A DNA stretch of 64,000 nucleotides from Raffaelea ambrosiae (GCA_002778195.1 PCDI01000002.1:682001-746000), one strand, 5' to 3'; positions 1 through 11,395 are shown, counted from the stretch's first letter. Notes: a model not told the origin generated them from the letters alone. A program made the numbers and translations.

Positions 1-1014
1 CCGGTGCCGATGTCCGCGGGGCAGCTGGCCAGCACGCCGTGGCACATGATCACGGAGGGGCACGGGTACGACCGGGCGGACATGAGCGGCGGCATGCACT
101 CGTTTGTGTGCAACGACGCGGCCGTGACGGGGTACGCGGCGGTCGTCGCCGGCAAGAGCGTGCGGGGCATCTACGCCCACCGGGCCGGCGGCGACGACGC
201 GATGGCCCGCGTGTACCGCGACGCGGACGCCGTGTACGGGTTCCGGGGCGCGCGGCGCGCGTCGTGGCTCTACTTCCCGGTGGCGCCCGACGAGCGCATC
301 GTGCACGTGTACAAGCGCTACCGCGCCAGCACCAACCACCGGGGCGTGCTGTGCCGGACCAGCCGGGGCCGGGCGATGAACTTCTCGCGGGCGCTGCTGC
401 GGAGCGACCAGCGGCAGCGTTGGAGCGCCGACTGGGAGCTGCTGGAGCACATCGACGCCGCGGCCGGCCCCACGCGCATCTTCTACGGCGTGCGGCCGGG
501 CGGCGGCGACGGCGGGATCGAGTGTCTCGCCGTGGCCCACACCACGGTGGCCGACTTTGCGCCGGCGCTGCACCCGCCGCGGCGGCTCACGCGCATGGGC
601 GCCGGGACCCAGTACTTCTGCCAGCAGGCCAGCCTCCGGAACGTGGCCCGGATCACGCTCTGCCGCGAGCAGGGCCGGGCGGCGTACAACGGGGTCGCCG
701 ACGAGCGCTGCGTGTTTGTGACGGGCCTCCTCTTCGAGTACCTGGACGACCAGCCGCCGGCCTGCATCGGCGAGTACCGGCTGGACCGGGCGGGCGCGCC
801 CATCGACGCGATGCACTCGGCTGCGCTGCGGTTCGGCTACAGTGCCGAGACGAAGAACCTGCTGCTGCGCGTGGACGTCGGCGCGGACGGCGGCGCCGCG
901 GTGGAGGACGGCCTGGCGTGGGTCACGATGCCCTGGCGCGGCCTGGTGGAGATGTGGTTTGCCGCGGCGGAGTCGGAAGTGTTTCACATGGATGCGGAGC
1001 AAAGGGGTGGCTGA
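1..1014 (+). CDS. C-terminal part of an uncharacterised protein, paralogue of the next gene (5' end outside window)
   Basis: The reading frame is open from the first base and ends at a TGA, so this is the last ~337 residues of a longer protein. I do not recognise the family. The whole visible part resembles the C-terminal ~320 residues of the gene at 1427-3676. Shared blocks include WLYFPV.PDERI.HV, NVARITLC / HVARITLC, QPPACIGEYRLD and WVTMPWRG.VEMWF, in the same order and spacing. The two genes lie head-to-tail with only ~410 bp between them, so a tandem duplication is the simplest explanation. No signal peptide, membrane segment or catalytic motif is visible in the part present. Coding composition is strongly GC-rich at third positions, as expected for a real exon here. 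The N-terminal domains, if like the neighbour's, would lie outside the window. Confidence 0.75.
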   Translation, partial: PVPMSAGQLASTPWHMITEGHGYDRADMSGGMHSFVCNDAAVTGYAAVVAGKSVRGIYAHRAGGDDAMARVYRDADAVYGFRGARRASWLYFPVAPDERIVHVYKRYRASTNHRGVLCRTSRGRAMNFSRALLRSDQRQRWSADWELLEHIDAAAGPTRIFYGVRPGGGDGGIECLAVAHTTVADFAPALHPPRRLTRMGAGTQYFCQQASLRNVARITLCREQGRAAYNGVADERCVFVTGLLFEYLDDQPPACIGEYRLDRAGAPIDAMHSAALRFGYSAETKNLLLRVDVGADGGAAVEDGLAWVTMPWRGLVEMWFAAAESEVFHMDAEQRGG

Positions 1015-1426
1015 AGGAAATGGGGAGCAGGGTTCGAATTGGCCAGGCGTCTTTCATTGGTGGTCTGTTTTTCTTGCCAGCAGGCTTGATTTGTGACGTG
1101 TTGCGCCAAAGTGCAAATGTGAACTGTACCTGTTCATTGGCCCTCGCCCTCCTCGGGCTCCATCAGGACACAGCGGTGGCGGCGGCCAGGCGGCCAGGCG
1201 GCCAGGCGACTGGCAAGGCTGACCATGAGCGGACACGTATTAGACCATGGATAGAAACGCACCCCATCTCTCGCCTTCTCCGCATGGTCTTTTCCTGTTC
1301 CTGAACTGTCTGTCATCGGGCGGCTTTTTGGTCGTCGTTCTCTGCTTGTTTCCTTTGCAAACAATTGTTGCGACTCCCTTTTTTGCTTGCTCCTACGTGG
1401 ATTCGGACACGCGCGGGATCGTCAAC
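1015..1426. other. Intergenic spacer between the two tandem paralogues
   Basis: No gene seen. It holds three perfect copies of an 8-bp unit (GGCCAGGC, 1184-1207) and an AT-richer stretch just before the next start codon. It probably carries the 3' end of the first gene and the promoter of the second. Confidence 0.5.
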
Positions 1427-3676
1427 ATGGCGCCCCTCTCCTCGCGCGTCGCGGGGCAGAAACGGAATCGTCCCCGGAGACGACGCCGAGGCGGCTCTGC
1501 CGCACATTCCGATCCCAACGTCCTGCCGCCAACGGCGTCGGGGCCGGAAGCCGCATCGGGGGCGGCTGAGCGGCCGTTCCCCGGAGATGACGGCGTGGTG
1601 GTCGACGGGCAGCTGGGGGCACACGCCGTGTTCCGCTCGTGGAAGACGTGGTATGTCCCGGGCCGGTGTGGCCTCTGCGGCTTCTCGTTCGACGCAGGCG
1701 ACCCAGTGGCAACATGCAAGTACACACACGCCAGCGACCCCTTGCTGTCGGTCCCTCGTTTCACTAACACGGCAGCCACCCCCAAAGTCAACGGCGCTCC
1801 TCCCGGCCAGAAGCTCGCCCTGGACTATGTGCCCGGCCAGACCACGGCCTACGTCCAGGCGTCGAGCTGCGTCCAGTGCGTCGACGAGGGCCATCCGGCC
1901 CTGGAGCAGAACGACGGCGCGGTGCTCACCGGCTACCACCGGGACTGTCTCCGGGTCCTGCCGTGCGACTGCATGCCGGACCCACGGCTGTTGTACATGC
2001 TGCAGTACAACTACCCCCCGCCGCAGAGCGAGGAGAGACGGCGCTGGGGGCGCGTGCAGACCGAGGCGCAGCGCGCCCTGCGCGCCGCGTTTCCGCAGGC
2101 GCGGCTGCCGGCCGAGGTCTGGAACAGCATCGCCGCCTACCTCGTCCCCCTCTGCGCCGTCGGCCGCCGGCTGGAGCAGCAGCAATCGGGCCCCCGCTGT
2201 GATCGGCTCCTCCTGGTGCTCGGCGTGCGCGCGCACTATGTCCACATTGACGGCGTGCGCTATGTGCAGCGACTCGCCCCGGCCGGGGATGGCGCGGGTG
2301 CCGGGGATCCGGGTGCCGAGGATCCGTCGTCGTCGCCGTCGTCGTCGCCGTCGTCGTCGCTGCTCCTGGCGCGGCCCCGGTCGTCGTCCAAGACACACAT
2401 GTACGTCCTGGAGGACCACGTGGGCATTCGCCAGATCGTGTTTGCGCGCGCGGACCCCACCACTACCACCACCACCATCACCACCCCCCTGCCCACGTGG
2501 GCCGACGTGGACGGCACGGCCGCCAGCACCCTGGACAGCCACGTCGCTTGGTGGACGACCGTGGTCTTCTCGTACAACGAGGCCGCGCTCGAGCCCGTGT
2601 CGGACGGCGTCAAGCTGCGGGGGCTCGCCGGCTACGGGCTGGTCCGGTCCACCATCCTCTTTCCGGTGCCGCTGCCGCTGTCGCGGATCAACCAGCACGA
2701 GCACTACCGGCTGCAAAACCGCCGGCGCCACCGCCACCACGCGGACGAGTCGCGCATGCAGTCGATCCTGTGCAACGCGCCCGGCATCACCGGGTACTCG
2801 GTGCTGTTCTGGGACGACAGCCTGGTCACCCTGCACGCGCACAGGCCGGGCGAGCGCCTCGCGTTCTACCGCCACTTTGCCCGGGACGTGTGCCGCCCGG
2901 CCGCCTTCCGCCACCGCCACCGGCCCGCCTGGCTCTACTTCCCCGTGGGGCCCGACGAGCGCATCGACCACGTCTTCACGCGCGGCGTGGACGGCACCGA
3001 TGACCGCCACCTTCTCTTCCGGACCAACCAGCAGCGCACCATGCTCCTGGGCCCGGCCTTCCCGACACCGCACGGCGGCGCGCGCCACGGGGCCGCCGAC
3101 TGGGTCCTGCGTGAACGCCTGGACTTCCGCCGCGGGCCGTCGCGCATCTACTACTACGTGGCCGCGGGCGAGGTCGCCGAGATCGGGATGGACAACACGG
3201 CCGCGGCCGGTCCGGCGCCGGACGTCCCGCCGCCCCGCCACCGCACCCGTCTCACCCCGCTCTCGGCCTACTTTGCGCAGTCGGCCCGTCTGGCCCACGT
3301 CGCGCGGATCACCCTCTGCCACGGGCGCGGCGCGCCGTCGGAGGGCGACGACGGCGACGACGGCGACGACGGCCCCGTGGTGGGCGCGAGCGACCCGTTC
3401 GTCACGGGGATCCTCTTCGAGTACAGCGACGGCCAGCCGCCGGCCTGCATCGGCGAGTACCGTCTGGACCAGGCCGGCCCGCCCATGGACGTGCTCTGCT
3501 CCTCGGGGACGCTGCAGTTCGGCTACGGGGGCAAATGGGGGCACGTCTTGCGGCGTGTGGAGACGGACAAGGTGGCCGACACCGGGTCGCTGCACTGGGT
3601 GACGATGCCGTGGCGAGGGCGGGTGGAAATGTGGTTCCGCCAGCCCCTGTCTGAGGTGTTTCATATAGACGATTGA
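1427..3676 (+). CDS. Uncharacterised protein with Cys-rich segment and F-box-like stretch, tandem paralogue
   Basis: Single-exon, 749 aa. The frame is open 60 codons further upstream. I chose the ATG at 1427 because it has an A at -3 and G at +4 and is followed by a basic, ordered start (MAPLSSRVAGQKRNR), whereas the upstream part is hydrophobic leader-like sequence. A segment at about residues 78-185 has paired cysteines (CGLC, CVQC, CDC) that could bind zinc. A stretch near 223-245 (LPAEVWNSIAAYLVPLC) looks F-box-like. A Ser/Pro repeat and a His/Thr-rich linker follow. The last ~320 residues match the upstream paralogue and contain an Asp/Gly repeat (GDDGDDGDDG) that the paralogue lacks. 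The family function is unknown to me. If the F-box reading is right it could be a ubiquitin-ligase adaptor, but that is inference only. Composition matches neighbouring genes. Confidence 0.8.
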   Translation: MAPLSSRVAGQKRNRPRRRRRGGSAAHSDPNVLPPTASGPEAASGAAERPFPGDDGVVVDGQLGAHAVFRSWKTWYVPGRCGLCGFSFDAGDPVATCKYTHASDPLLSVPRFTNTAATPKVNGAPPGQKLALDYVPGQTTAYVQASSCVQCVDEGHPALEQNDGAVLTGYHRDCLRVLPCDCMPDPRLLYMLQYNYPPPQSEERRRWGRVQTEAQRALRAAFPQARLPAEVWNSIAAYLVPLCAVGRRLEQQQSGPRCDRLLLVLGVRAHYVHIDGVRYVQRLAPAGDGAGAGDPGAEDPSSSPSSSPSSSLLLARPRSSSKTHMYVLEDHVGIRQIVFARADPTTTTTTITTPLPTWADVDGTAASTLDSHVAWWTTVVFSYNEAALEPVSDGVKLRGLAGYGLVRSTILFPVPLPLSRINQHEHYRLQNRRRHRHHADESRMQSILCNAPGITGYSVLFWDDSLVTLHAHRPGERLAFYRHFARDVCRPAAFRHRHRPAWLYFPVGPDERIDHVFTRGVDGTDDRHLLFRTNQQRTMLLGPAFPTPHGGARHGAADWVLRERLDFRRGPSRIYYYVAAGEVAEIGMDNTAAAGPAPDVPPPRHRTRLTPLSAYFAQSARLAHVARITLCHGRGAPSEGDDGDDGDDGPVVGASDPFVTGILFEYSDGQPPACIGEYRLDQAGPPMDVLCSSGTLQFGYGGKWGHVLRRVETDKVADTGSLHWVTMPWRGRVEMWFRQPLSEVFHIDD

Positions 3677-3969
3677 GAGTCTGTGTGTGCCAGTGCACGC
3701 TTGATGGACGAAGAGAACGGTGATACCGCGCGTTCTTAGGATCGGCTTCCCTTCATGTATCCGTAGCAGGCCGGTCATAGTTGTCATGACTGCCTACGAC
3801 AAAGAGAGAAATGTTGTCATGTCCAAACTTTGGCTCGTTTCAGTTCATTCCATTTCACACACTAACAATACATTTTGCCTTGGATAATACGTCTTTCTGC
3901 TTGCTTCTCCCAACCTCGGACGTAGTCTCGCGGTTCGGTCCACCATGTTGTTGTTCCATGTGCACGGCA

Positions 3970-6576
3970 TCAGTCGAGATCGGCCTCGTCGACCGTCTGG
4001 ATATCGCGCCCGATGGAGATTTGCACCAGCCTCGTCATAATTTTGTCCATACCCGTAGGAAAGAGAACCTGGAAGGCCTCGCTGGCCTCCTCCAACGGCT
4101 GTCGGTTCACGGGCTGGCCGCTGGCGCCGCTGAGGGCGAGCAGAATGTACCCGACCACCCAGGGCATCTGCGACTCGTCTTCCACGTAGTCGGGCGTGTA
4201 CAGCCGGCACAGCGCATCGTTGGCCGACTTGTGCGCCGCACACAACACGCGCCAGCAGTGGCGGTGGAAGGCCAGGAAGGGAAAGGCCGCCTCCATGGTC
4301 TCTGCATCCAGGGCAAAGAGCAGGCGCCGGATCAGGTCCTCCGGAGACAGCCGGCCGCCGTCCGATGCCCGTCGCCGCTGCTTTTGTTTTTCCTTCCGAG
4401 TCTGTTTCTGCTTCTCTTTCACCTCGCCCCGGTCCAGCCTCTCCAAGCGGACACTGTTCTCGCCGCCCTTGCCTTCCGTGAAATCGTACGCGCTGCGGTC
4501 AATGATTTTGTCGATCATGGCGGGCGTCCACTCGGACGACGTGTCGTTGTGGATGTAGCGGTTGGCGAACAGGGCATAGACGGCCGCCGTGGCATCCTGC
4601 GGAATGCTCCGGGGCCCCGCACGCGAAGCCAGGTCGCGTCGCTGGCGCCGCTGGTTCCGGGACGCGCCCAACACGGATGCCGAGACGCCCATCAGCAGGC
4701 AGAATTTGGACAGATAGCCGGCTGGGTCACGGGGCGCCTCGCCTCCGACAAAAAAGGCACCAGACCCCCCCAGGAGCGCCTCGCAGATCTCCATGTCCTT
4801 CCAGGAAGGACACAGGCCCTCGTGCAGCAGGGCATTGTACAGGTGGGCCGTATAGCTGATGGAGCCGGTGGCGTTGGCAAGGGCAAGGCCCGCTGCTTGC
4901 ATTTCGTGGCGGAAGCGATACAGCAGCAGACCGGCCATCACGGGAGAGAACTTGAGGACGCGGTGCCGCTCGGGGGCGCTGCCCATCATCTGTCGCCAAT
5001 GCTTCACCTTGGCCTCGTACACGGGGTCCGCCAGCATCATCCGGATGGTCCTCATCAGCTGGGCCAGTCTGTTGTTGTTGGCGACTGGCCAGTTGGCCAC
5101 CTTGAATTCTTTGTGGAACTCCAGCTGCTGCTCAAGCTCCGCATGCATGAAGCTGGCCTCGCGCTCGAACTGCTCAAACGCAGACGAGGCACGCGCCCGC
5201 TGGATGTGGTGGATGTCCAGGAAGATCTGGGCCGCGAAGACGAGATACAAGGGGACGCGGCCCGTCTGGTCCAGCTCCTTCATGCCGCGGGTGAACTCGT
5301 CCTCCACCGGGTATCCCGGGATGAGACGGTTGATCACCACGGGCTCCGTGAAGAACTCTAGGAGCAGGACCTTGTCCTCCGCGTGCTTTTCGTGTCCCGA
5401 CTTCTTGCTGCGGTCGCTGGCGGCGTCGTAGCGCCCAAATATGCCCTCCTTGATAATGGGCAGCTCGTTGGGCTGCAGGACCTGGGCAAAGGCCACGAGA
5501 AAGTGAAAGGCCGTCATGTAGGTCCGGTCGGCCATGTCGTAGCAGTCGCAGAGCTGCTCGTCCAAGTCGATCCCGTCCGCGCTCGCCCTGCTCGTGTCCA
5601 TGCATCCGGCCTCGATGGCGTGGTAGAAGAAAAACTGGGTGGCCAGGTCAAATGCGCCCCCCTCGTGGGTTTGCAGCAGAGGCTCCAGCTCCTGGGTGAG
5701 GCTGCGCGCGAGGCCAATGGCGGTGTCGGTGGCCACAGCGGCCGCCGCCGCGTCAAAGACGCCGTCGGCTTGGTTGGACCAGATCCACCCGATGCGCGAT
5801 TGGAGCTGGCCCAAGTCGTTCAGCAGCATGGTGTAGGCGGCAAAGAGATCGGGGAAGTCGACCGGCTGTTCCGCCGCGTAGAGAGCGGTGTCGTTTGCAG
5901 CGGGCTCGGGGCGCCTGACATCGGGTGCCGCCAGGAACGCCAGAGAGGGCTCCTCGACGTCCAGGGCACTGAATCGGTTGGCCAAGCTGCTGGCACCCTC
6001 GCCATCGGCCGTGGCCTCTGTGGGGTCTGTTGCGGATGCCGGCTTGGTCCTGGCAGGTCCGTTGTCCTCGAGAAAGGGGACGAGGATCTGGCGGACCTGC
6101 ACAAGCACGTCCACAAAATAACTGTGCTTCCCGTCTGCCGTTTTCGATACTTTCTGGCCGTGTTCACGCAGTTTGCTGCCAAATTCAGACCGCAGACGAA
6201 TCACGCGGCCAATCGTCTCGTCGAAGACGCGTGGCACTTCGCTGTCACAGCCCTTGACTTGCCCGGCAATGTGTTGGGCCAGCGTCACAAAGTCTTTGAT
6301 GCGGATGAGATGGGTGGGACGTGCCGTCGCCGGAGTTTCTGACTTGCCTCCGTCTCCCCGTGTGGCTGCAGCAGCAGCTGCTGCTGCTGCTTTGGCCTGC
6401 TTTCGGGCCTTTCCTTTGAGTCGTTTGGATCCGGCAGGCTTGGCAGTTTGGCCGACCTCCTCGGCCTGCTCGTCCTTGTAGCCCAAGTGCTTTGCTGTGG
6501 AGGCCAGCCATGCTGCAATCGAATCAGTGTCTTTCTTGTACTCCAGATAGCTGCTGAAGAGGCTGGAGGGCAGCAT
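3970..6576 (-). CDS. DUF6604 domain-containing protein
   Basis: One exon, 868 aa. The frame continues upstream to 6663 but only with a non-ATG codon. The first ATG, at 6576, gives the N-terminus MLPSSLFSSYLEYKKDTDSI, which fits the start I recall for fungal DUF6604 proteins (a YxxYKxDTxxIAxWLA motif). Next comes a Lys/Ala-rich low-complexity segment (roughly residues 48-75) and then the rest of the DUF6604 region (LIRIKDFVTLAQHIA). The long helical C-terminal part has no recognised catalytic motif; two Lys/Gln/Arg-rich stretches near the C-terminal third look disordered. No signal peptide or membrane segment is visible, so it is probably intracellular. DUF6604 proteins are common and often expanded in filamentous ascomycetes, but their molecular role is not established. 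The gene is transcribed in the same direction as the MFS transporter upstream of it. Confidence 0.87.
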   Translation of the reverse strand: MLPSSLFSSYLEYKKDTDSIAAWLASTAKHLGYKDEQAEEVGQTAKPAGSKRLKGKARKQAKAAAAAAAAATRGDGGKSETPATARPTHLIRIKDFVTLAQHIAGQVKGCDSEVPRVFDETIGRVIRLRSEFGSKLREHGQKVSKTADGKHSYFVDVLVQVRQILVPFLEDNGPARTKPASATDPTEATADGEGASSLANRFSALDVEEPSLAFLAAPDVRRPEPAANDTALYAAEQPVDFPDLFAAYTMLLNDLGQLQSRIGWIWSNQADGVFDAAAAAVATDTAIGLARSLTQELEPLLQTHEGGAFDLATQFFFYHAIEAGCMDTSRASADGIDLDEQLCDCYDMADRTYMTAFHFLVAFAQVLQPNELPIIKEGIFGRYDAASDRSKKSGHEKHAEDKVLLLEFFTEPVVINRLIPGYPVEDEFTRGMKELDQTGRVPLYLVFAAQIFLDIHHIQRARASSAFEQFEREASFMHAELEQQLEFHKEFKVANWPVANNNRLAQLMRTIRMMLADPVYEAKVKHWRQMMGSAPERHRVLKFSPVMAGLLLYRFRHEMQAAGLALANATGSISYTAHLYNALLHEGLCPSWKDMEICEALLGGSGAFFVGGEAPRDPAGYLSKFCLLMGVSASVLGASRNQRRQRRDLASRAGPRSIPQDATAAVYALFANRYIHNDTSSEWTPAMIDKIIDRSAYDFTEGKGGENSVRLERLDRGEVKEKQKQTRKEKQKQRRRASDGGRLSPEDLIRRLLFALDAETMEAAFPFLAFHRHCWRVLCAAHKSANDALCRLYTPDYVEDESQMPWVVGYILLALSGASGQPVNRQPLEEASEAFQVLFPTGMDKIMTRLVQISIGRDIQTVDEADLD

Positions 6577-7067
6577 CGTGGCGAGGCGGCAGAGCACTGC
6601 GGCTGTGATGGTTTGTTGATTGAGTGCGGGGTCTGAAGGCACGGCAGGCAGGCACGAGGACAAACTCTCTTCTTTCCATGGCGAGTAACACGTGCTCTTA
6701 CTGGCTTACTTGTTGTTACACAGCGACCAATGAGTGGGCTTAAATTGTTGTCCACATAATTCCGTGTCGGCAGATGCGGAAAATAAACACGTTCTCGACG
6801 CCGCGCGCGTTGCCATGACGTGGAAGGGCATATGAAGTCGAACACGAGCAGAGACAACAGAATGGAACTGCAAATGAACAGATGACCGACTATGCAAATG
6901 AAAAGAAGACAAAAAAGTTTCGTGAGATCATCTATGGAAAGTCGTAAACAAATCTCCCCCAAACACCGCCGTTCCCGATGAAAATGCACCTGGACATACT
7001 CTCAATGATAACCAAATGACTGACCACTACCCCCCCCCCCGTCTAAGCAGATGCATCTATTTCTCTA
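6577..7067. other. Intergenic region upstream of the DUF6604 gene
   Basis: No gene seen. AT-richer than the flanking exons, with a C-run at 7028-7039. It should hold the promoter of the DUF6604 gene and the 3' UTR of the MFS gene, both on the minus strand. Confidence 0.5.
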
Positions 7068-9294
7068 TTAGTGCGCAAAGCGGAAGTCGAGGCGCCGGCT
7101 GCCCTCCAGGCGCGTGGTCTTGCGGTAGTGCATCTGCTGTTCGGGCGTCAAGGCGCTCCAGATCCGTTCTCTCTCGCGGTTGCGGTACAGATAGTACAGC
7201 TTCGCAAAGACAAACAAGGCAATTGACAGGAGGTTGATGACGAGCAGGGTCGTATTGCCGCGGTGGTAGAGCGGCTTGTCGTCTTCGCGGTAGACGGTCG
7301 AGGCAAAGATGCCACCGGTCTGACAGGCCATCTAGTACGGTCAGCGGGGGCTCTTGTGCGAGAAATGAGCCGTCGCGGGCATGAGGCAGATTCGTGGAGA
7401 AACCATGCGGATTACCTGCACGTACATTGTAAAGAGCTGCCGAGACGGTGCGCGTTCCCACGTTGTTGGAGTTTTTGGAACACCAGCCGACGAGAATGGC
7501 ATCTGTTCCAGTCAGCTCGAGAAAAATACATCCAGTTGACAGAGGCTGAAAAAAAAAGGGGGAAGTCGGCTGATGAGAACAAAAACCAGACAGACAACGT
7601 ACGGCAATATGGATACGACAGCAGGACGATAACCAGGCCATACGTCCCCCAGCGGTCCGCAAACACGCCTGGCCAGAACCGCAACGCAAGGATGCACGGC
7701 AGTGTCCACAGCGGCTGCAGGATGGCCACCAAGGCGCGCTCGTTCCAGCGCTCGGACAGGCGCGTCACGAAGAGCAGATTGACAATGTGAACAACGTCGG
7801 CCGGTATGGTCAGCAGGTTGGTCGAGAAGATGCCAAAGCCCATGGCACGCAGCGTCAGGGTGAGGTAGTTCTTGACGGGGCTCTGCGGCACGTGGACAAC
7901 CAGGCCCATGGCGTACAGCGGCCAGAGGTCGTAGTCCTTCAGGGCTTCCCACAGGCGTGCCGGCGTGAGAGCCTCGCGGTTGTGCATGTCGCCCTTGGAC
8001 GGGTCGTCGCGCAGCACGCGGTTGACCACAATGGCCTCCTCGCGGTCCGTGAACCAGCCGTTGGGGCGGAACCACGTTTTGGTTTCGACGGCCGAGGCGG
8101 GCATCATGAAGAAGGAGGCCATTCCAACAAGGAGGGTAATCGATCCTGGGGAGTTAGCTGTGTATGACAAAGGAATAAAAACGTAAACATGAAAAAAATG
8201 AAAAGGAAAAAAGGAAAAAAGAAATAAAGGAATAAAGGAATAAAAGACCATTGACCACAAAACCTAAACATGTTTCCAAAAAAAACACAACCTATCCACT
8301 CACCCTCGCACAGAAATAACCAGCGCCACCCCTCCCAGCCGCCGATGCCGCGCATGTGCAGCAAGACGAAGGCGGCTAGGGAGGTCAGGATGCCGGTGAC
8401 CGACAGTGTGGTCCAGAAATAGCTGAGACGGATCGGCAGTTCCCGTGAGGTGTAAAAGTAGGACAACCACAGGACGAGATCGGGAATGAAACCGCCCTGT
8501 ACAATGGTTGGCTGGTTAGAAAACAGAGCCCAGCCAATCGAAGCGTCGGCCATCCCCAGCGTGCTCACCTCGAGCAGGCCCAGAAGACTGCGGGTGAGGA
8601 AGAACGTCCCCCGCCCCGTCAGGGCACACTGGGAAATGGCCACCATGGACCAGAGGACCATCTGTACGGGAATCCAGCGGTCGGGTCCCACGGCCTTGGA
8701 GACCAGCTGCGAAGGCAGCTCGGCCAGCAGGAAGGCGAGCAAAAAGATGGCGTGGCCATAGTTGTAGTCTGGGAGGTCTCGTCAGCCAGTGACTCCCCGC
8801 GCATTCCCCTGGGCGCGTTCGTCTTTTTCTTCTACCGTTGGTGTTCAGGCCCAGGTCGTCCAGCATGTTGTCCGACACGGCCTGGCTGAGATTGCCGCGG
8901 TCGACCTGCAGTCCAAAGAACATGATGCACTAGAACACGTTCAGCGAAAGTCCCGGGGCAAAAGTCCCGGGGCGCCCGTTTCTCGGGTTCCTCTTACCGC
9001 CCATAAACAAACACGCCTGTCCAGTTTGCGCACCAGGCGACGCTCCTCGGCAGCCGACCAGGTCAGCGTCGGGTCGAAGGCCCCGCGGCATTCGTACTGG
9101 CAGCGCTCGTACACCTGGCGCCAGTGCGCGGCCGTGGCCTCGTCGGCAAACGGGTTGCGGCCCTGCTTCTCGGCCGCGGCGGCGCCGACACCCAGCTCTG
9201 TCGAGTCGCCGGCGCCCATGCTGTCGGTCGAGTCGATGGAGCCGTAGCGCTTTGTGTCCTCCGGGTCGTCGGAGGCAAGGGCACGGTAGGCCAT
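7068..9294 (-). CDS. MFS transporter, Dal5/Tna1-type (anion:cation symporter family)
   Basis: Six exons on the minus strand (9294-8998, 8929-8836, 8768-8304, 8145-7603, 7502-7426, 7331-7068) sum to 1740 nt, 579 aa. All junctions keep phase, e.g. QVDRGNLSQA after intron 1 and ALYN|MACQTGGIF across the last. Family motifs seen: a soluble acidic N-terminus of ~95 residues; FFGLQVDRGNLSQAVSDNML at TM1; WRWLFLCEGSITLLVGMASFFMMP around TM6; and the C-terminal VGTRTVSAALYN...YREDDKPLYHRGN. This pattern is typical of fungal Dal5-like permeases for allantoate, ureidosuccinate, nicotinate, pantothenate or dipeptides; the substrate cannot be told from sequence. About 12 membrane segments are expected in the plasma membrane. 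The 158-bp third intron is packed with short A-rich repeats. An alternative acceptor 12 nt upstream of exon 4 is also in frame, but fits the family less well. Confidence 0.87.
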
Positions 9295-11395
9295 GGTGGA
9301 TGGCGAGGGGGGGGAGGAGAAGGAGGACAAGTGGTGGTTGTCGGGATCCGGCGTAGGTTGCAGTTCAAACCAGTTCGTGTCGTGGTCGCAGCGGTCTGCC
9401 CGGGAGTGGTGGCCGTCTTGGCTTGCTTCTCTGTCGTCGTCTCCTCCCAAAAGACCCTCTCCTTCTGGGCTGGTTCTGCTTGGGTGTCTGCTGCGTCGTC
9501 TGGGACTTTGTCTCCTTGTTCTTCTGGCTGTTTGCGTATTGTGTGCACCGCTCAGCAAGCTTGATCCTGGCCACCATCCGCCAAATAAGCGACGTCGCCA
9601 TGGTGCGCTCGTGCTCGCCGCGGTGTTGCTGCTAGTTATGGTGGTGGGGGTCGGGGATGGGCGCGCTGATGTCTCTCCCCACATGATATAGCGACATCGA
9701 CGGACGTGATCGGGGCCGGTAAGACGTCATAGGCCGTCGCGCAGCCGTGGTTAGGGCGTGTTAGTGGCTGCACCAATGGCAGCATGTGGGAAGGACCTCG
9801 TACAAGGCGTGTGTTTGTGGCCTGGAAAGGGGCAAGACAGTCGGCCGGCTGCGCGATCTTTTCTGCAAATAGACGGGCATTTCAACTTGTGTCCACGGGG
9901 CCAATATTTTCTGTCGAAACAATTGTTGTCGCCATGGGCAGCCTGTTAGGGGGCTGGATGCCGGCCCCGGCGACCCCATTGGCTGCTCATGGCGATCCGG
10001 CGATGTCGTGATGCGCCACGCGCCGTTCCACCACAGGCGGTGCCCCCCATAGCTTCAGCGGTGCAGAAATGTCGTCATTGGCCGTAGGCACGTGGTTCTT
10101 GCTTAATTAGTATTCTAGCCCGACAGCCGTAGTATTTATCATCTAGCAGCGCATGCATGTAGACAGTTCAGCCTCGTCTTGGGCAAATACAGGCTTTCTT
10201 GGACTACAATGTAAATTCACTGAGCCTATGATCATTCGCCCATGCAATGCTCCCATGCAATGCAGTCCTTCGTGGTGTTTGGGACAGACCATCTTACAGA
10301 AGTATGTTGTGGTAACCCCTGCCCTGCCGGCATTGGCAGGCAGCGAAACGCCATTGTCGAACAAGCCCTGCGCAAGTGTTCTGTCATGTGCCTTTTTTCT
10401 CTGAGAAAATGCAGTGACGTAAAATACAGTGAGAGGTCCCCTAGCAAATCACAGCTCTGCATTTCCAGAGCTATGGAATCAGCTTTAAATTAGACACCTG
10501 CAATCGCTTTAAATGGATTGACAGCCAGACAACCAGCCAGTGAGAACCTCCACAGCCACCCAGAGCCAAGCATGAGCCTGATCCGTGCATGTGCACAAAG
10601 AGGAAAAAAGATTCACTCAGCATCCTGGCAACCGTATTTTTGCGGGCTAGGACAGAGGCTCAGCCGCTCCCAAGAAAATGCCTCGGTCGGATTGTTCGGT
10701 GTTCGCCGGATCTGTCACGTGCAGTGCGGAAGGGTCGTGGGATCGCGAGCCCCGTCAGTCTTGGCGGCAGTCGTTTGATACTGGGTAGCACTGCGGCGCA
10801 GCCGGGCGGGCTGCTTTGGGAAGTGTCAACCGGATCACGGACAGGGCTTTCCTGGGACGGGGTGTGCCCCGTTGGGAAGAAAAACGTGGCCGGGAGCCTC
10901 ATCGCATATGGACCAATGCGCATTTTGCCGATCAACAATGGGATTTCCCCCAGAAACGACAAGAGGCAACCTGTGGTTTCTCTGCGTCCACCCTTTGAAG
11001 CAGCAATGAGTGGCTTTCACGGGCTGTATTGTGACTACGGCATCGTGGGCGTGTGGTTGCCACAGTGTCGAAGAACCCCATCATGATGCATAACTCGATC
11101 CGTACCCGGGGAACCACCCCGAGTGGCAAGCACGGCGAGTACCATGTCTCCGAAGTACCGTGAACGAGACTTGGCCTCTTGGCGAGATAGAAAGGCAAAA
11201 TGAACATAAGCAGAATTACGTGTTGTTCACTGGCCCTGGCTGGCCCCATGCAACTGTTCTGCCCAGCCTTTTTGGGAAAGCTCTTTTTTTTTATTGTTTA
11301 TTTCATTTTTTCTAGAACAGGTCCGTTAGAACAAACGCGTATGGACAAAACGTAACAGAATCCATGCGGAGCGTTCTTTTGGTGGCCGCTGATCT

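Noticed and set aside
1247..1426. N-terminal extension of the second tandem paralogue
   Set aside because: The frame is open to an ATG at 1247, but the added 60 residues look like a hydrophobic leader encoded by spacer sequence, and the ATG at 1427 has a better context.
1313..3787. 824-codon minus-strand ORF
   Set aside because: Antisense shadow of the GC-rich gene at 1427-3676; Arg/Val/Gly-rich composition is typical of complement frames of such genes.
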